Source of the DNA: Burkholderia sp. S171
Lineage (GTDB): Bacteria > Pseudomonadota > Gammaproteobacteria > Burkholderiales > Burkholderiaceae
Direction: 5' to 3'
Assembly (NCBI RefSeq): GCF_009766085.1
Contig: NZ_LMUF01000010.1
Location: 186,530-250,529, forward strand
Length of the DNA stretch: 64,000 nt
Shown here: positions 54,406 to 63,478 of the stretch, one piece after another
Layout: every line of letters begins with the position of its first letter
Position numbering within the stretch: the stretch's first letter is position 1
The notes under the pieces: model-generated
The model's input: only the letters and a program-made list of their open reading frames with translations
What the model was told of the DNA's origin: nothing
Database searches by the model: none
Made by a program: the position numbers and the translations under genes

Positions 54406-55788
54406 ATGGACAGCGCACATCGCACGCTCTTATACATCGGAGGTAAGCCAAACGAATCGCTTTTAAGGCACCTCAGTGACTGCGCATGGCTCGTCGTGCC
54501 GGCCATGGGTCATCACGCAGCAGCAAAGCTGGCGCGTGCGCCCATGGCTGGGCTGCTCGATCTGACAGACGGACTCCACGAGGACCGGATAGCGAGGGTC
54601 GAACAACTTTCACGGTCCGTGCCCGTTGCATGGGTTGCGCTGGTATCGCAGGAAACGCTGGAGCGGAAAGCCGTTCGAAATGTCATCGCAACACATTGCT
54701 TCGATTTTGTAATGCTGCCGACATCACATGAGCAGATCGTCAGTGCAATTGAGCAGGCCATCGGTATGGAAGTTCTTCGCTCAGAGGTGGAACCGCGCGA
54801 ACTTGACGATACGTCAAGCAGCGGAGTGATAGGTTCATCTGACGCCATGCTGGAACTCCAGCGGACCATTCGAAAGGTGGCCGCAACCGATGCAACAGTG
54901 TTCATTTCGGGCGAGTCGGGAACCGGCAAGGAGTTGACCGCGCAGACGATTCACGCGCAATCGGCGCGCCGCGACCTGCCTTTCGTGGCAGTGAACTGCG
55001 GCGCCGTTCCACCTGATTTGCTGCATTCGGAATTGTTCGGCTATGAACGCGGAGCCTTCACGGGTGCCACGCAGCGCAAGATAGGGCAAGTCGAGCAGGC
55101 GCATGGCGGAACGTTGTTCCTCGACGAAATTGGCGACCTGCCGCATGAGAGTCAGGCCGCGTTGCTGCGCTTTATCCAGCAACGCAAGATTGAACGCTTG
55201 GGCGGCCTTGATGCTATCGATGTGAACGTACGGGTGATTACGGCAACGCACCAGGACATGCAAGCTGCTGTGGCGGAGGGCAGGTTCAGGCCAGACCTCT
55301 TTTTCCGGCTTTGCGTGCTTGAGGTTAGGGAGCCGCCTCTTCGCGTGAGAGGAAAAGACATCACCGAGCTTGCAATGCATGCGCTTGAACGGTTTAAAGA
55401 CGAACGCGCGCGCAAGATACATGGCTTCGCTCCGGACGCGATTGCCGCGATGCATAACTACGCCTGGCCCGGGAACGTGCGGGAACTGATCAATCGTGTT
55501 CGCCGCGCGATCGTTTTGTCCGAAGGCAAGCTCATCACCGCTGATGACCTTGAACTGGCGGAGCACGTCTTGCTCGCACCGAACTCACTTCGGGAAGCAC
55601 GGGCGTCTGCAGAGAGGAGGGCGATTGAGGTCGCCCTCTTCGTGCATAAAGGCCGGGTTGTCGACGCCGCCCGCAGCCTTGGCGTGTCGCGTGTGCATCT
55701 GCACCGGTTGATGCAGGAGTTGGGAATACCCACGCGCACAGCGCTTGATGAAGCACACGATTCGATCGATCCAGGCGACGATGAATAG
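54406..55788 (+). CDS. sigma-54-dependent activator, VpsR-like
   Basis: 460 residues. Residues 1-125 are a receiver-like domain (LLYIGGKPNESLLRHLSDCA) without a clear phospho-acceptor Asp context, as in VpsR. The AAA+ domain follows with Walker A GESGTGKE (169-176), GAFTGA (216-221) for sigma-54 contact and Walker B GGTLFLDEIGD (234-244), then a Fis-type HTH (AARSLGVSRVHLHRLMQELG). VpsR-like proteins respond to c-di-GMP and control exopolysaccharide or biofilm genes in Burkholderia and Vibrio. No target operon is seen here. Confidence 0.88.
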   Translation: MDSAHRTLLYIGGKPNESLLRHLSDCAWLVVPAMGHHAAAKLARAPMAGLLDLTDGLHEDRIARVEQLSRSVPVAWVALVSQETLERKAVRNVIATHCFDFVMLPTSHEQIVSAIEQAIGMEVLRSEVEPRELDDTSSSGVIGSSDAMLELQRTIRKVAATDATVFISGESGTGKELTAQTIHAQSARRDLPFVAVNCGAVPPDLLHSELFGYERGAFTGATQRKIGQVEQAHGGTLFLDEIGDLPHESQAALLRFIQQRKIERLGGLDAIDVNVRVITATHQDMQAAVAEGRFRPDLFFRLCVLEVREPPLRVRGKDITELAMHALERFKDERARKIHGFAPDAIAAMHNYAWPGNVRELINRVRRAIVLSEGKLITADDLELAEHVLLAPNSLREARASAERRAIEVALFVHKGRVVDAARSLGVSRVHLHRLMQELGIPTRTALDEAHDSIDPGDDE

Positions 55789-55980
55789 AGCTCCCGATGC
55801 AGCCATACGCGTGGCATTGCCATGCGCTTGGTGACTGGCAGTGCGTTGCAAACGTTAGCAATCGATGCCCCCGAGATAGGAAGCAAAACATCTTGCTGTC
55901 CGGGCAGCGAAGGAAACTGGGAAGGCTTGGAATGAACAGGGCTTGGCGTGTTCAGCGGATGCAATAAATCAAGCAACCGG

Positions 55981-57264
55981 CTAACGAGCGCTCCGCATGA
56001 TGTCTGCCAAAGCATCTTTCACTTCATCGATCAAGGCCGGCCAACCGCCCTGATGCTGGCGAAACAGATACATATCATTGGGGTACCAGGGTGACGCGGT
56101 TCCTGTTCGATGCCAGCGCCAGTCGACTCCTGTCTGCGGCAACATCAACCAGCATGCAACACCCAATGCACCGGCCACGTGAGCGATCGCTGTATCGACA
56201 CAGATGACAAGATTGAGTTGCGCGACGATGGCTGCGGTATCGCCGAAATCGCTAATCTCCCGTCCCAGGCAAAGAGCCGGCTGCAGCACTTTGCATTCGT
56301 CGGCCTGTGTTTCGGCATCTCCCGCTTGCAGACTGATAAAGCGAACTCCATTGACGGACCACAGTGGCGCCAGATCGGAAAAATGCGTCAATGACCGTTG
56401 CGCATCGTTGTCGTGCTCGGGGTTACCTTTCCAAACCAGCCCCACGCGCAAGCCGTCGCTGGGTAAGCGTGCTTGCCACGTCTCCAGGCGCTGGGTGGAT
56501 ACGCCAACATAGGGAATCCTTGCCGGGATCGACTCGACTGTCGTACCCATGTGCAAAGGCAGGCTCATCAGCAGAGCCCAGTAAGCGTGAACGCGAAGCG
56601 CCTGAGGGTCGGTTATCAGTTCATCGATACCCTCCACTGTGCGCAGAAGGGGCGCAAGGACCGGTTTGCAGATCACCGATATCTTTGCCGCACTTTGCGC
56701 TTTAAGCAGCGGCACGTAACGGACGAACTGTAGGGTGTCGCCGTATCCTTGCTCCGGCACGAGCAACAGGGTCTTGCCGCTCAAGTCCTCGCCGTTCCAT
56801 TGAGGAAACGGCAATTGCCCGTGTTCTCCAAGCGTATCCGATCGCGCTTCGTAGTATTGCCAGCCTTCCGTATAACGCCTGTCGGACAGAAGCAGCATTC
56901 CCAGATTGAAGCGAGCTTCGGCGAAATCCGGCTTCAGTTCGAGCGCACGACGATAGTCGATCTCCGCCTGGTCGAACCGATGAAGTCTTTCGAGCGTGCC
57001 TGCGCGGTTGTTCCTGATCTCCGCGGAATCCGGCAAAAGCTCGAGTGCGCGGCAGTAGTGCGCTTCGGCTTCGCTTAACCGTCCGCATTGCCGCAAGAGA
57101 TTCGCGAGGTTGTTGTGAGCCGGGCCATTGCAATCATCCCGTTCAAGCACGCTGCGGTAGGCGTGTTCTGCGGCGGTCAAGTCTCCCTGTTGCCAGGCTC
57201 GCCATGCCGCCTCCATATGCTCATGGTCCACGTGTCCGCAGTCAGAGAGGGTTTTCCGGTTCAT
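55981..57264 (-). CDS. TPR protein with glycosyltransferase-9-like domain
   Basis: 427 residues. Residues about 17-145 hold three to four TPR units (AWQQGDLTAAEHAYRSVLER, NNLANLLRQCGRLSEAEAHY, DFAEARFNLGMLLLSDRRYT). Residues about 165-425 resemble the ADP-heptose:LPS transferase fold (LLLVPEQGYGDTLQFVRYVP; VICVDTAIAHVAGALGVACW). Such proteins occur with flagellar or surface glycosylation and as orphans; the acceptor is unknown. Divergent from the hydrolase at 57495. Confidence 0.87.
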   Translation of the reverse strand: MNRKTLSDCGHVDHEHMEAAWRAWQQGDLTAAEHAYRSVLERDDCNGPAHNNLANLLRQCGRLSEAEAHYCRALELLPDSAEIRNNRAGTLERLHRFDQAEIDYRRALELKPDFAEARFNLGMLLLSDRRYTEGWQYYEARSDTLGEHGQLPFPQWNGEDLSGKTLLLVPEQGYGDTLQFVRYVPLLKAQSAAKISVICKPVLAPLLRTVEGIDELITDPQALRVHAYWALLMSLPLHMGTTVESIPARIPYVGVSTQRLETWQARLPSDGLRVGLVWKGNPEHDNDAQRSLTHFSDLAPLWSVNGVRFISLQAGDAETQADECKVLQPALCLGREISDFGDTAAIVAQLNLVICVDTAIAHVAGALGVACWLMLPQTGVDWRWHRTGTASPWYPNDMYLFRQHQGGWPALIDEVKDALADIMRSAR

Positions 57265-57494
57265 GGGATTGCCTTGTTCGCAGCAGACGTTGGCAAGCGT
57301 TACCGCTCTTGTATCAGGCGTCTCTTACAAAACGCTAACCAGGGAGACGACTCGGCGCAACTCAGGACATTGGATAAAACGTAGCGTGTGTTGCGTGTGA
57401 AGGCAAATCCAAAGATATTTGATTGCGACTGGAATAGACGGATGGGCGCGTGTGTTCGTCCCATTGCAAACCACAAACTCTCCAGGAATTAAAA

Positions 57495-58274
57495 ATGAAA
57501 CTCCGTCGCGCTCCATTAATTTTGTCGATGATCGCCAGTGCGTTCTTTTCAGTTGGCGCCATGGCTCAACAGACTCAACCCGCTAAAGGTCCGGTCAAAA
57601 ACATCGTGCTGGTCCACGGTGCGTTTGTTGGTGGCTCGGGCTGGAGACCTGTCTACGATATCCTGACCAAGGATGGTTATAACGTGACCCTGGTCCAGGA
57701 ACCATTGACGTCGTTTGCGGAAGACGTGACCGCCACAAAACGCATTCTCGACCGTCAGGACGGCCCGGCCATTTTGGTCGGCCATAGCTACGGCGGCGCG
57801 ATCATCACGTCGGCTGGAAATGATCCCCATGTAGCGGGTTTGGTCTACATTGCGGCTCATGCCCTGGACACCGGAGAGACCGAAGTTGGCAATGGCAAGA
57901 AGTTTCCGAATTCCGCGCACCCGCTCGTGAAGACACCGGACGGCTTCCTGTTCCTCGATCCGGCCAACTACCCGGGCGACTTCGCTGCGGACCTGCCGCT
58001 GAAGCAAGCCCAGTTTGAAGCCCGCGCACAGATGCCCACATCGGCCACAGTTTTCTCAAGCGCGATGACCGATCCCGCATGGAAGGTGAAACCTAGCTGG
58101 TACATGGTCGCGAAATCCGACAAGATCATCAATCCCGACCTGGAACGGATGTACGCAGCCCGTGCCCATAGCCATACCGTCGAGATCGCGGGCGCAAGTC
58201 ACTCCGTGTATGAGTCGCATCCCAAAGACGTCGCGGCGTTGATTGAACAAGCTGCTGAGCACGCGCAGGACTAA
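57495..58274 (+). CDS. exported alpha/beta hydrolase
   Basis: 259 residues with a Sec signal peptide (1-24, ...VGAMA). Oxyanion region IVLVHGAFVGGSGWRPVYDI, nucleophile elbow GHSYGG, and ASHSVYESHP with the catalytic His. Same architecture as the hydrolase at 25908-26699; the two are paralogues. The ATG at 57495 follows CAGGAA. Periplasmic or secreted esterase, substrate unknown. Confidence 0.88.
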   Translation: MKLRRAPLILSMIASAFFSVGAMAQQTQPAKGPVKNIVLVHGAFVGGSGWRPVYDILTKDGYNVTLVQEPLTSFAEDVTATKRILDRQDGPAILVGHSYGGAIITSAGNDPHVAGLVYIAAHALDTGETEVGNGKKFPNSAHPLVKTPDGFLFLDPANYPGDFAADLPLKQAQFEARAQMPTSATVFSSAMTDPAWKVKPSWYMVAKSDKIINPDLERMYAARAHSHTVEIAGASHSVYESHPKDVAALIEQAAEHAQD

Positions 58275-58411
58275 GCTTATTGAATAAAGTGCAGGGCATG
58301 GATTGTTGGATGGATCGTTTCTATATAGATAGGAATGCTGATAGTATGGTGAAGCCGTATTTCCCCACGATCCGGTCCCTGCAGGCTTTTGATATTTTTA
58401 CCACGCACCGC

Positions 58412-59302
58412 TTAAGTACTGGCTTCTCGTTCTAGCCACGAGCAGAAGGCAACCACGAGCACGTCCGTTTCCTTAGCCTCCGGCACATAAGTACAGTAAC
58501 TGCGGGCTGGAAGAAGGGGGCCGCTAAACGGTGCGACAAGACGCCCGCTTGCGAGGTCATCTGCTATCAAAGCGCTCGGTCCCATCGCCACGCCTATGCC
58601 GTCGAGCGCGGCTTGCAGCGTGAGATAAAAATGATCGAGCGTCAGCGTCGTGGCTGGTTTGAGATCGGCAACGTCCGCCTTAGCGAGCCAGTCGCTCCAT
58701 AACCTCGGGAGACTCGATGTATGCAGGAGCGTGTGGTGGACCAGATCGCTCGGCGTTTTGAGCGGCAGTTGATCGAGCAGCGAGGGACTGCAGACGGGTA
58801 GCCTTTTCTCCGACAAGAAAGGGCGCATTGAATATCCGTAGAACGTATCGGGGCCGCCGCGAATGACAATGTCGTAGGCGTCTTGGAGCGCTTCTACCGG
58901 TTCATTCGACGTCTCCAGGCTCACCTCAACACCGGAATGCTGCTTCTGGAAACCGGCAAGTCTTGGTATGAGCCAGCGCAAGGCGAACGTGGCGGGCCCA
59001 TTCACTCGCAGCACGCGCGACGATACGTCACCCACATAGCCATACCTTGCGGTCGCGGAAGCGACTTGTTCGAATGCTGGTCCGATTTCAGCGAGGTAGG
59101 CACGAGCCGCCGGCGTCAGGACTACGCGCCGGTTATGCCGCTCAAACAAAGGTGCACCTAGCCACTCTTCCAGCAGACGGACGTGCTGGCTTACAGCGCC
59201 GTGAGTCACATGTAATTCGGTTGCGGCAGCCTTGAAGCTGCCTAGGCGGGCTGCGGCTTCGAAGGCACGTAGCGCATTGAGCGGAGGTAAGGGATGGTGC
59301 AT
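58412..59302 (-). CDS. LysR-family regulator (GcvA-like)
   Basis: 296 residues. HTH at 6-65 (AATELHVTHGAVSQHVRLLE) and the GcvA-type effector domain (FALRWLIPRLAGFQKQHSGV, DAYDIVIRGGPD). It starts MHHPLPPLNALRAFEAAARL, the family N-terminus. Neighbours are the exported hydrolase and, divergently, the SulP carrier at 59685; either may be the target. Confidence 0.92.
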   Translation of the reverse strand: MHHPLPPLNALRAFEAAARLGSFKAAATELHVTHGAVSQHVRLLEEWLGAPLFERHNRRVVLTPAARAYLAEIGPAFEQVASATARYGYVGDVSSRVLRVNGPATFALRWLIPRLAGFQKQHSGVEVSLETSNEPVEALQDAYDIVIRGGPDTFYGYSMRPFLSEKRLPVCSPSLLDQLPLKTPSDLVHHTLLHTSSLPRLWSDWLAKADVADLKPATTLTLDHFYLTLQAALDGIGVAMGPSALIADDLASGRLVAPFSGPLLPARSYCTYVPEAKETDVLVVAFCSWLEREAST

Positions 59303-59684
59303 TCAGGTCAGATTTTCTAACATAACTTGCGGAAGGTGCTCGTTTTCACTCTTTGTCACGAGAGATATATTCACTGGAAAAGCTTTCTGACGCAATCGCT
59401 TCGTCTACGTGGTCGAGCGCGCGCTCATAGCGCGGGGTGATCCTTAAGCAGGTTCAGTCACTGGCCGATGTACGCACGAAGACGTTCGTGGTTTGAGCAG
59501 TTTGAGAAGCCGGGCACCATGCGCCACCAGCGTCAGGGTAGTGGCGAGGTAAAAGCTGATCGTCCGGCCTTGCTACACACTGATCAAGAAACCTTGCTCT
59601 TGCAAATCAACTTGCGGCACGATGCGCCAATGACACCTTCATTTTTATCGCAGTATTGGATGCAACATCGTTCGAGGACGCTCA
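59303..59684. other. intergenic region between LysR and SulP genes
   Basis: About 380 bp, likely holding divergent promoters. One 75-codon plus-strand frame overlaps the SulP start and shows no family sequence. No repeat stands out. Confidence 0.45.
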
Positions 59685-61370
59685 ATGCGCTTTAAGTTAT
59701 TAAAGGGCGTGTTGCCACTTGGCGGGGGTGCCGCGCTTCGCGACCTTTTGGCCGGCGTGACCCTTGCAACAATGGATATCCCGCAAGTGCTGGGCTATGC
59801 GCGCATAGCGGGAATGCCGGCCGTGACCGGTCTCTACACGGCATTTTTGCCGCTGCTGGCATTCGCGCTCTTCGGCGCATCTCGCCATCTGGTCGTGGCC
59901 GCGGACTCTGCAACGGCGACTATTTTCGCCAGCCACCTGTCGACCATGGCCACGGTCGGGAGCGCGCAATACATGGCGCTTGCCGGGGTCGTTGCGCTGT
60001 TGACGGCCGGGCTGCTGCTGATCGCCCGGATCTTCAAGCTCGGTTTCCTGGCCGATTTCCTGTCCCGCACGGTCTTGCTCGGTTTCTTGGCCGGCGTCGG
60101 CATTCAGGTCGGCGTCGCGATGCTGGGCGACATGCTCGGCGTGTCGCCAGGGTCGTCGCGAACCCTTGGACAGATCGAATCGATAGCGCTTAATCTCGCT
60201 CACATTTCGCTTCCAACGCTGGGTATATCGGCCGCAGTAGTGACCTGTATTCTGGTTTTCAAGCGCTTGCTACCGCGTCTCCCGGTCGCCATGTTCGCGG
60301 TGATCGGCGGCATTGCGGCAAGTTATGCCTACGACTTCTCGGGGCATGGCATCTCGGTCGTGGGACCGGTTGCCGGTGGTCTGCCGGCGCTCAGTTTTCC
60401 ACTTGCCACTTGGCAGCAGACGCTGGACCTTGTGCCCGTGGCCGCCTCGAGTTTCGTGATGATCATCGCGCAGAGCGTCGCGGCGGGCCGGGTGTTTGCG
60501 GAGCGTTATCACGAACCTGTAGACGCCGATGCAGACATCCTGGGCATTGCGGCAGCGAACGCAGTGGCGGCCGTGAGTGGGGCGTTCGTGGTGAACGGCA
60601 GTCCGACCCAGACCGCCATGGCGGATCGCGCAGGTGCACGCAGCCAGTTTGCGCAAGTGGTGTTTGCGGTGGTGGTCGGCGTGGTGTTGCTGTTCTTCAG
60701 CAGGTGGCTGCAGTATCTTCCGCACTGCGTGCTGGCGGGTATTGTGTTCACGATCGCGATCGGGCTGATCGATGTGAAGAGCCTCTACGCTATCCGCCGT
60801 GAAAGTCCGGGTGAGCTCACGCTGGCGCTTGTCACGGCTTTGGCGGTGGTGGTGATCGGTGTCGAGGACGGGATACTGCTGGCGGTCGCGCTGTCGTTAT
60901 TGCGCCATGTTCGCCATAGCTATCATCCGCACACCATGATGCTTGCGCCCACGCCGTCCGCCGGTGGGCGCTGGACGCCCGTGCCCGCCGCACCGGGCAC
61001 AGAGACCGCGCCGGGGCTGATTGTTTATCGCTTTGGCGCCGACCTGTGTTTCGCCAACGATCATTTTTTCGTCGACGACGTCCGCCGACTGCTTGACCGC
61101 GCGCCCACGACAGTCCACTGGTTCATCGTCGACGCCGGCGCTATCACGGACCTCGACTATTCGGCGGCCCGCACGCTCGCCGAATTCTGCGAAGGTCTGA
61201 AGCAACGCGGTGTCAACGTGCTGTTTGCACGCGTCAACCAGTATTTGCGAGCCGATATGGACCGTCACGGAGTCACCGAGGTGCTCGGAAAATCGCATAT
61301 CTTCGAGACACTGCATCAGGCGCTTGTAGCGGCCGGATTCGATCCGTCGGCTGCGTCGAGTACGCATTGA
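59685..61370 (+). CDS. SulP-family anion transporter with STAS domain
   Basis: 561 residues. The transmembrane part begins LLAGVTLATMDIPQVLGYAR and has the SulP signature region GLYTAFLPLLAFALFGASRH and VNGSPTQTAMADRAGARSQF. A C-terminal STAS domain (about 445-550: FIVDAGAITDLDYSAARTLA) contains the conserved D-x-D-x-S. Such carriers move sulfate, bicarbonate or organic anions. GAGGA precedes the ATG by 6 bp. No carbonic anhydrase or sulfate gene is next to it. Confidence 0.92.
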   Translation: MRFKLLKGVLPLGGGAALRDLLAGVTLATMDIPQVLGYARIAGMPAVTGLYTAFLPLLAFALFGASRHLVVAADSATATIFASHLSTMATVGSAQYMALAGVVALLTAGLLLIARIFKLGFLADFLSRTVLLGFLAGVGIQVGVAMLGDMLGVSPGSSRTLGQIESIALNLAHISLPTLGISAAVVTCILVFKRLLPRLPVAMFAVIGGIAASYAYDFSGHGISVVGPVAGGLPALSFPLATWQQTLDLVPVAASSFVMIIAQSVAAGRVFAERYHEPVDADADILGIAAANAVAAVSGAFVVNGSPTQTAMADRAGARSQFAQVVFAVVVGVVLLFFSRWLQYLPHCVLAGIVFTIAIGLIDVKSLYAIRRESPGELTLALVTALAVVVIGVEDGILLAVALSLLRHVRHSYHPHTMMLAPTPSAGGRWTPVPAAPGTETAPGLIVYRFGADLCFANDHFFVDDVRRLLDRAPTTVHWFIVDAGAITDLDYSAARTLAEFCEGLKQRGVNVLFARVNQYLRADMDRHGVTEVLGKSHIFETLHQALVAAGFDPSAASSTH

Positions 61371-61431
61371 ATATGCATCGAACTTGCATTGACCCTGCAC
61401 CGAGTGGGGCATGGTCAATGCCTTTAGCGGA

Positions 61432-62286
61432 TCATTCCAGCGTCGCCCGGAACAACGCTGATTGCGAGTCGGCTAACTCGTTCACCAGGTTGAAGTGATT
61501 GTTATGGGTGTTCTCGATCAGCCGCACCGCCAAGCCACGCTGCTTCTAGCAGCGCATGAAAATGCAGCGTCTGATGCTTCAACCCCGTGGTTTCAAGTCC
61601 CCCTGCGCACAGCACGACCTGCGGCCCGTGCGAAGGCAATTCAAGCGCCGGGCTAAGCAACGCGGCCTGCTCGTCATGAAGGCGCAACCAGTCGTTGACA
61701 CCGATGTCGCATAGCGGGCGGATATCATAAAGACCGCTCAGCCCAAGAATGCCCTTGACCACATCTTGCGGCACGTTAAAGCGGCTCTGCCATGCATCGC
61801 CCAGCAGCATCGCGGCGAGATGACTACCGGCCGAACTGCCGCCCACATGAATGCGTTCGCAATCAATGCCATAAGTACCGCATTGCGGTAGAGCCACGCG
61901 ACGGCGCTCCGTACTTCACGCACGACCTCGGCAAGCGTGGCCTCGGGAAGCAGCGTGTACTCAAGGACCGCTACGGCAACGCCTTCATGCGTCAACGCGC
62001 GCGCCATCGAGCACGCCTCTTCCTTGCGTTGCGAGCGCCAGTATCCCCCGTGAATATAGACAAAGAGCGGGGCGGGCTGACTCGCTGCCGCCACGGGGAA
62101 TATGTCCAGCCTTTCCGCTTGGCCCATGCCGTATTGCAGGTCGAGCACGGCCGGACACGTTGTCTTCGACTCGGCGGCCAGAGCCGCATAAAGCCGCATC
62201 TCGGCATCGAAATCCGCGACAGAGGCGCGCGCGTTGTACTGCACCGCGCGCTCGGTAAGGTTGGCGAAGGTCAGGTCGAATGGCAT
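61432..62286 (-). pseudogene. alpha/beta hydrolase (arylformamidase-like) with two frameshifts
   Basis: Three frames together encode one hydrolase. The first (from 62286) has FVYIHGGYWRSQRKEEACSM and VAVLEYTLLPEATLAEVVRE, and shifts frame at about 61885. The second carries the nucleophile elbow HVGGSSAGSHLAAMLLGD and LGLSGLYDIRPLCD. A second shift at about 61520 leads to IENTHNNHFNLVNELAD with the catalytic His, ending at TGA 61432. All catalytic parts are present but the gene is broken twice, so recent inactivation is likely, unless sequencing errors are involved. The family includes kynurenine formamidase and related esterases. Confidence 0.82.
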
Positions 62287-62395
62287 GAGGGGAGGCCTTG
62301 GGATGCGCTTCGGCGATGGTTGAAGCGGAGTTGAAGGAAGGGCCGATGGAAGAAGACTGTTGATGTCACGCAGAAAAGGCTAAAGTTTTGGGTCC

Positions 62396-62438
62396 GCGAG
62401 CCGTTATGACGTCGATGCACGAAGTCATAACGGCTCGC
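62396..62438. promoter_or_regulatory. 15-bp inverted repeat before the Pmp3 gene
   Basis: GCGAGCCGTTATGAC-N13-GTCATAACGGCTCGC, perfect 15-bp arms. It is 39 bp before the start of the Pmp3 gene and in the divergent region of the frameshifted hydrolase. Because both genes point away from it, it is not a normal terminator; a 5' leader hairpin or an operator is more likely. Confidence 0.6.
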
Positions 62439-62476
62439 CTGTTCTGGATGGCCTTCTAACGTTACGGGAAAAATTC

Positions 62477-62668
62477 ATGCGCCTGCTGCTTGCCATTTTC
62501 TTGCCTTGGCTCCAGTTCTTCACGATTGGCCGGCCGTTCGCCGGCATCATTTGCCTGCTGCTTCAAATCACGGTTATTGGCTGGATCCCTGCCGCGATCT
62601 GGTCGGTCTACGCGCTCAGCGAATACAAAACCGACCGGAAAATCGCACGCGCGGTCGCCGGCCGATAA
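62477..62668 (+). CDS. Pmp3/YqaE-family membrane peptide
   Basis: 63 residues with two membrane helices: LLAIFLPWLQFFTIGRPFAG and IICLLLQITVIGWIPAAIWS, the UPF0057 (Pmp3) pattern with the IGWIPAAIW motif. These peptides influence membrane potential and salt tolerance. The start follows TTACGGG. A strong inverted repeat lies upstream, so its expression may be tightly regulated. Confidence 0.88.
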   Translation: MRLLLAIFLPWLQFFTIGRPFAGIICLLLQITVIGWIPAAIWSVYALSEYKTDRKIARAVAGR

Positions 62669-62689
62669 AGCTCGACCGGTGCAAATGCC

Positions 62690-62920
62690 GGCCGATATTC
62701 ACGGCGGCTCCCCCACCCGGCACGAACCTTCCAGCAGGTCGCTACGCGACGAACCCGTGCTGATCATGGCGGCGCTGGCCGCTGTTGCATCGTGCGGGGC
62801 ATTCTCTACCGACGTTACGCGCATCCGCTGACAATTCTTTCGACATTGCCGTCCGCAGGCGTTGGCAGCTTGCTCGCACTGATGGCGTCCCACCCTGAGT
62901 TTTCGGCGAAAATCAGCGGC
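62690..62920 (+). pseudogene. RND efflux permease fragment
   Basis: Short pieces in shifting frames match one continuous part of an MdtB/MdtC-type RND permease: [28 protein letters not shown], then (after a frameshift) [20 protein letters not shown] followed by GVGSLLALM. These are the segment before and through a conserved transmembrane helix and the [21 protein letters not shown] motif. Several frameshifts and the absence of the rest show a relic of about 230 bp. Confidence 0.75.
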
Positions 62921-63478
62921 CCACAAACGCGAGCCCGCATAAACATGCCGCGCGTCATGGAAATCGGGTTAATAAACGATCGAACGATGGCTGTATTACC
63001 GGATTAGTAATCCTTCGCCGAAAACCCGGGAATATTTTCGTATCCTCGATTCGATTTTCTCCGACTGAGAACCAGAATGGTGCAAGTCTGCGTAGATATA
63101 AACCTGCGCGATTCGTTCCTCAAAACACAAACATAAAGCAATCCACGCTCCGAGGGTTCGCTGCAAGACACTCCGCACCGGAAAACAACAATTGGTTATG
63201 TACGTGGTATTGAACTAGTCGTTTTTTTGGACTAGATTAACTTCGGCTCGCGTTCTCCACGAAAGTTGTTGCCAAACATTTTCAGTGTGAGCTTGAGACC
63301 GCGAGCTTGCTTGCGGTCTCTCCCTATTACAGTGCTTTGACGGTATTTTTTCATTTCGTTAATTTATAAATCTATTTAGGCATACCAATCAAAAAGAGTT
63401 GCAATACCCGGAACCGTGGATATTGCCTGAATACGCTGCAACGAAAGTTTTTCCCCGTGTCCTGGCGTGGAGAAAGAG
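62921..63478 (+). other. leader region of the porin gene with a hairpin
   Basis: About 560 bp without a gene. GAGACCGC (63295-63302) and GCGGTCTC (63313-63320) form a perfect 8-bp stem with a 10-nt loop that can fold further (AGC/GCT). AT-rich sequence follows before the porin start. It may be a leader terminator or an sRNA-sensitive structure, as porin mRNAs often have long leaders. Confidence 0.5.

Noticed and set aside
59468..59695. 75-codon plus-strand frame before the SulP gene
   Set aside because: No ribosome site or family similarity and it overlaps the SulP start.
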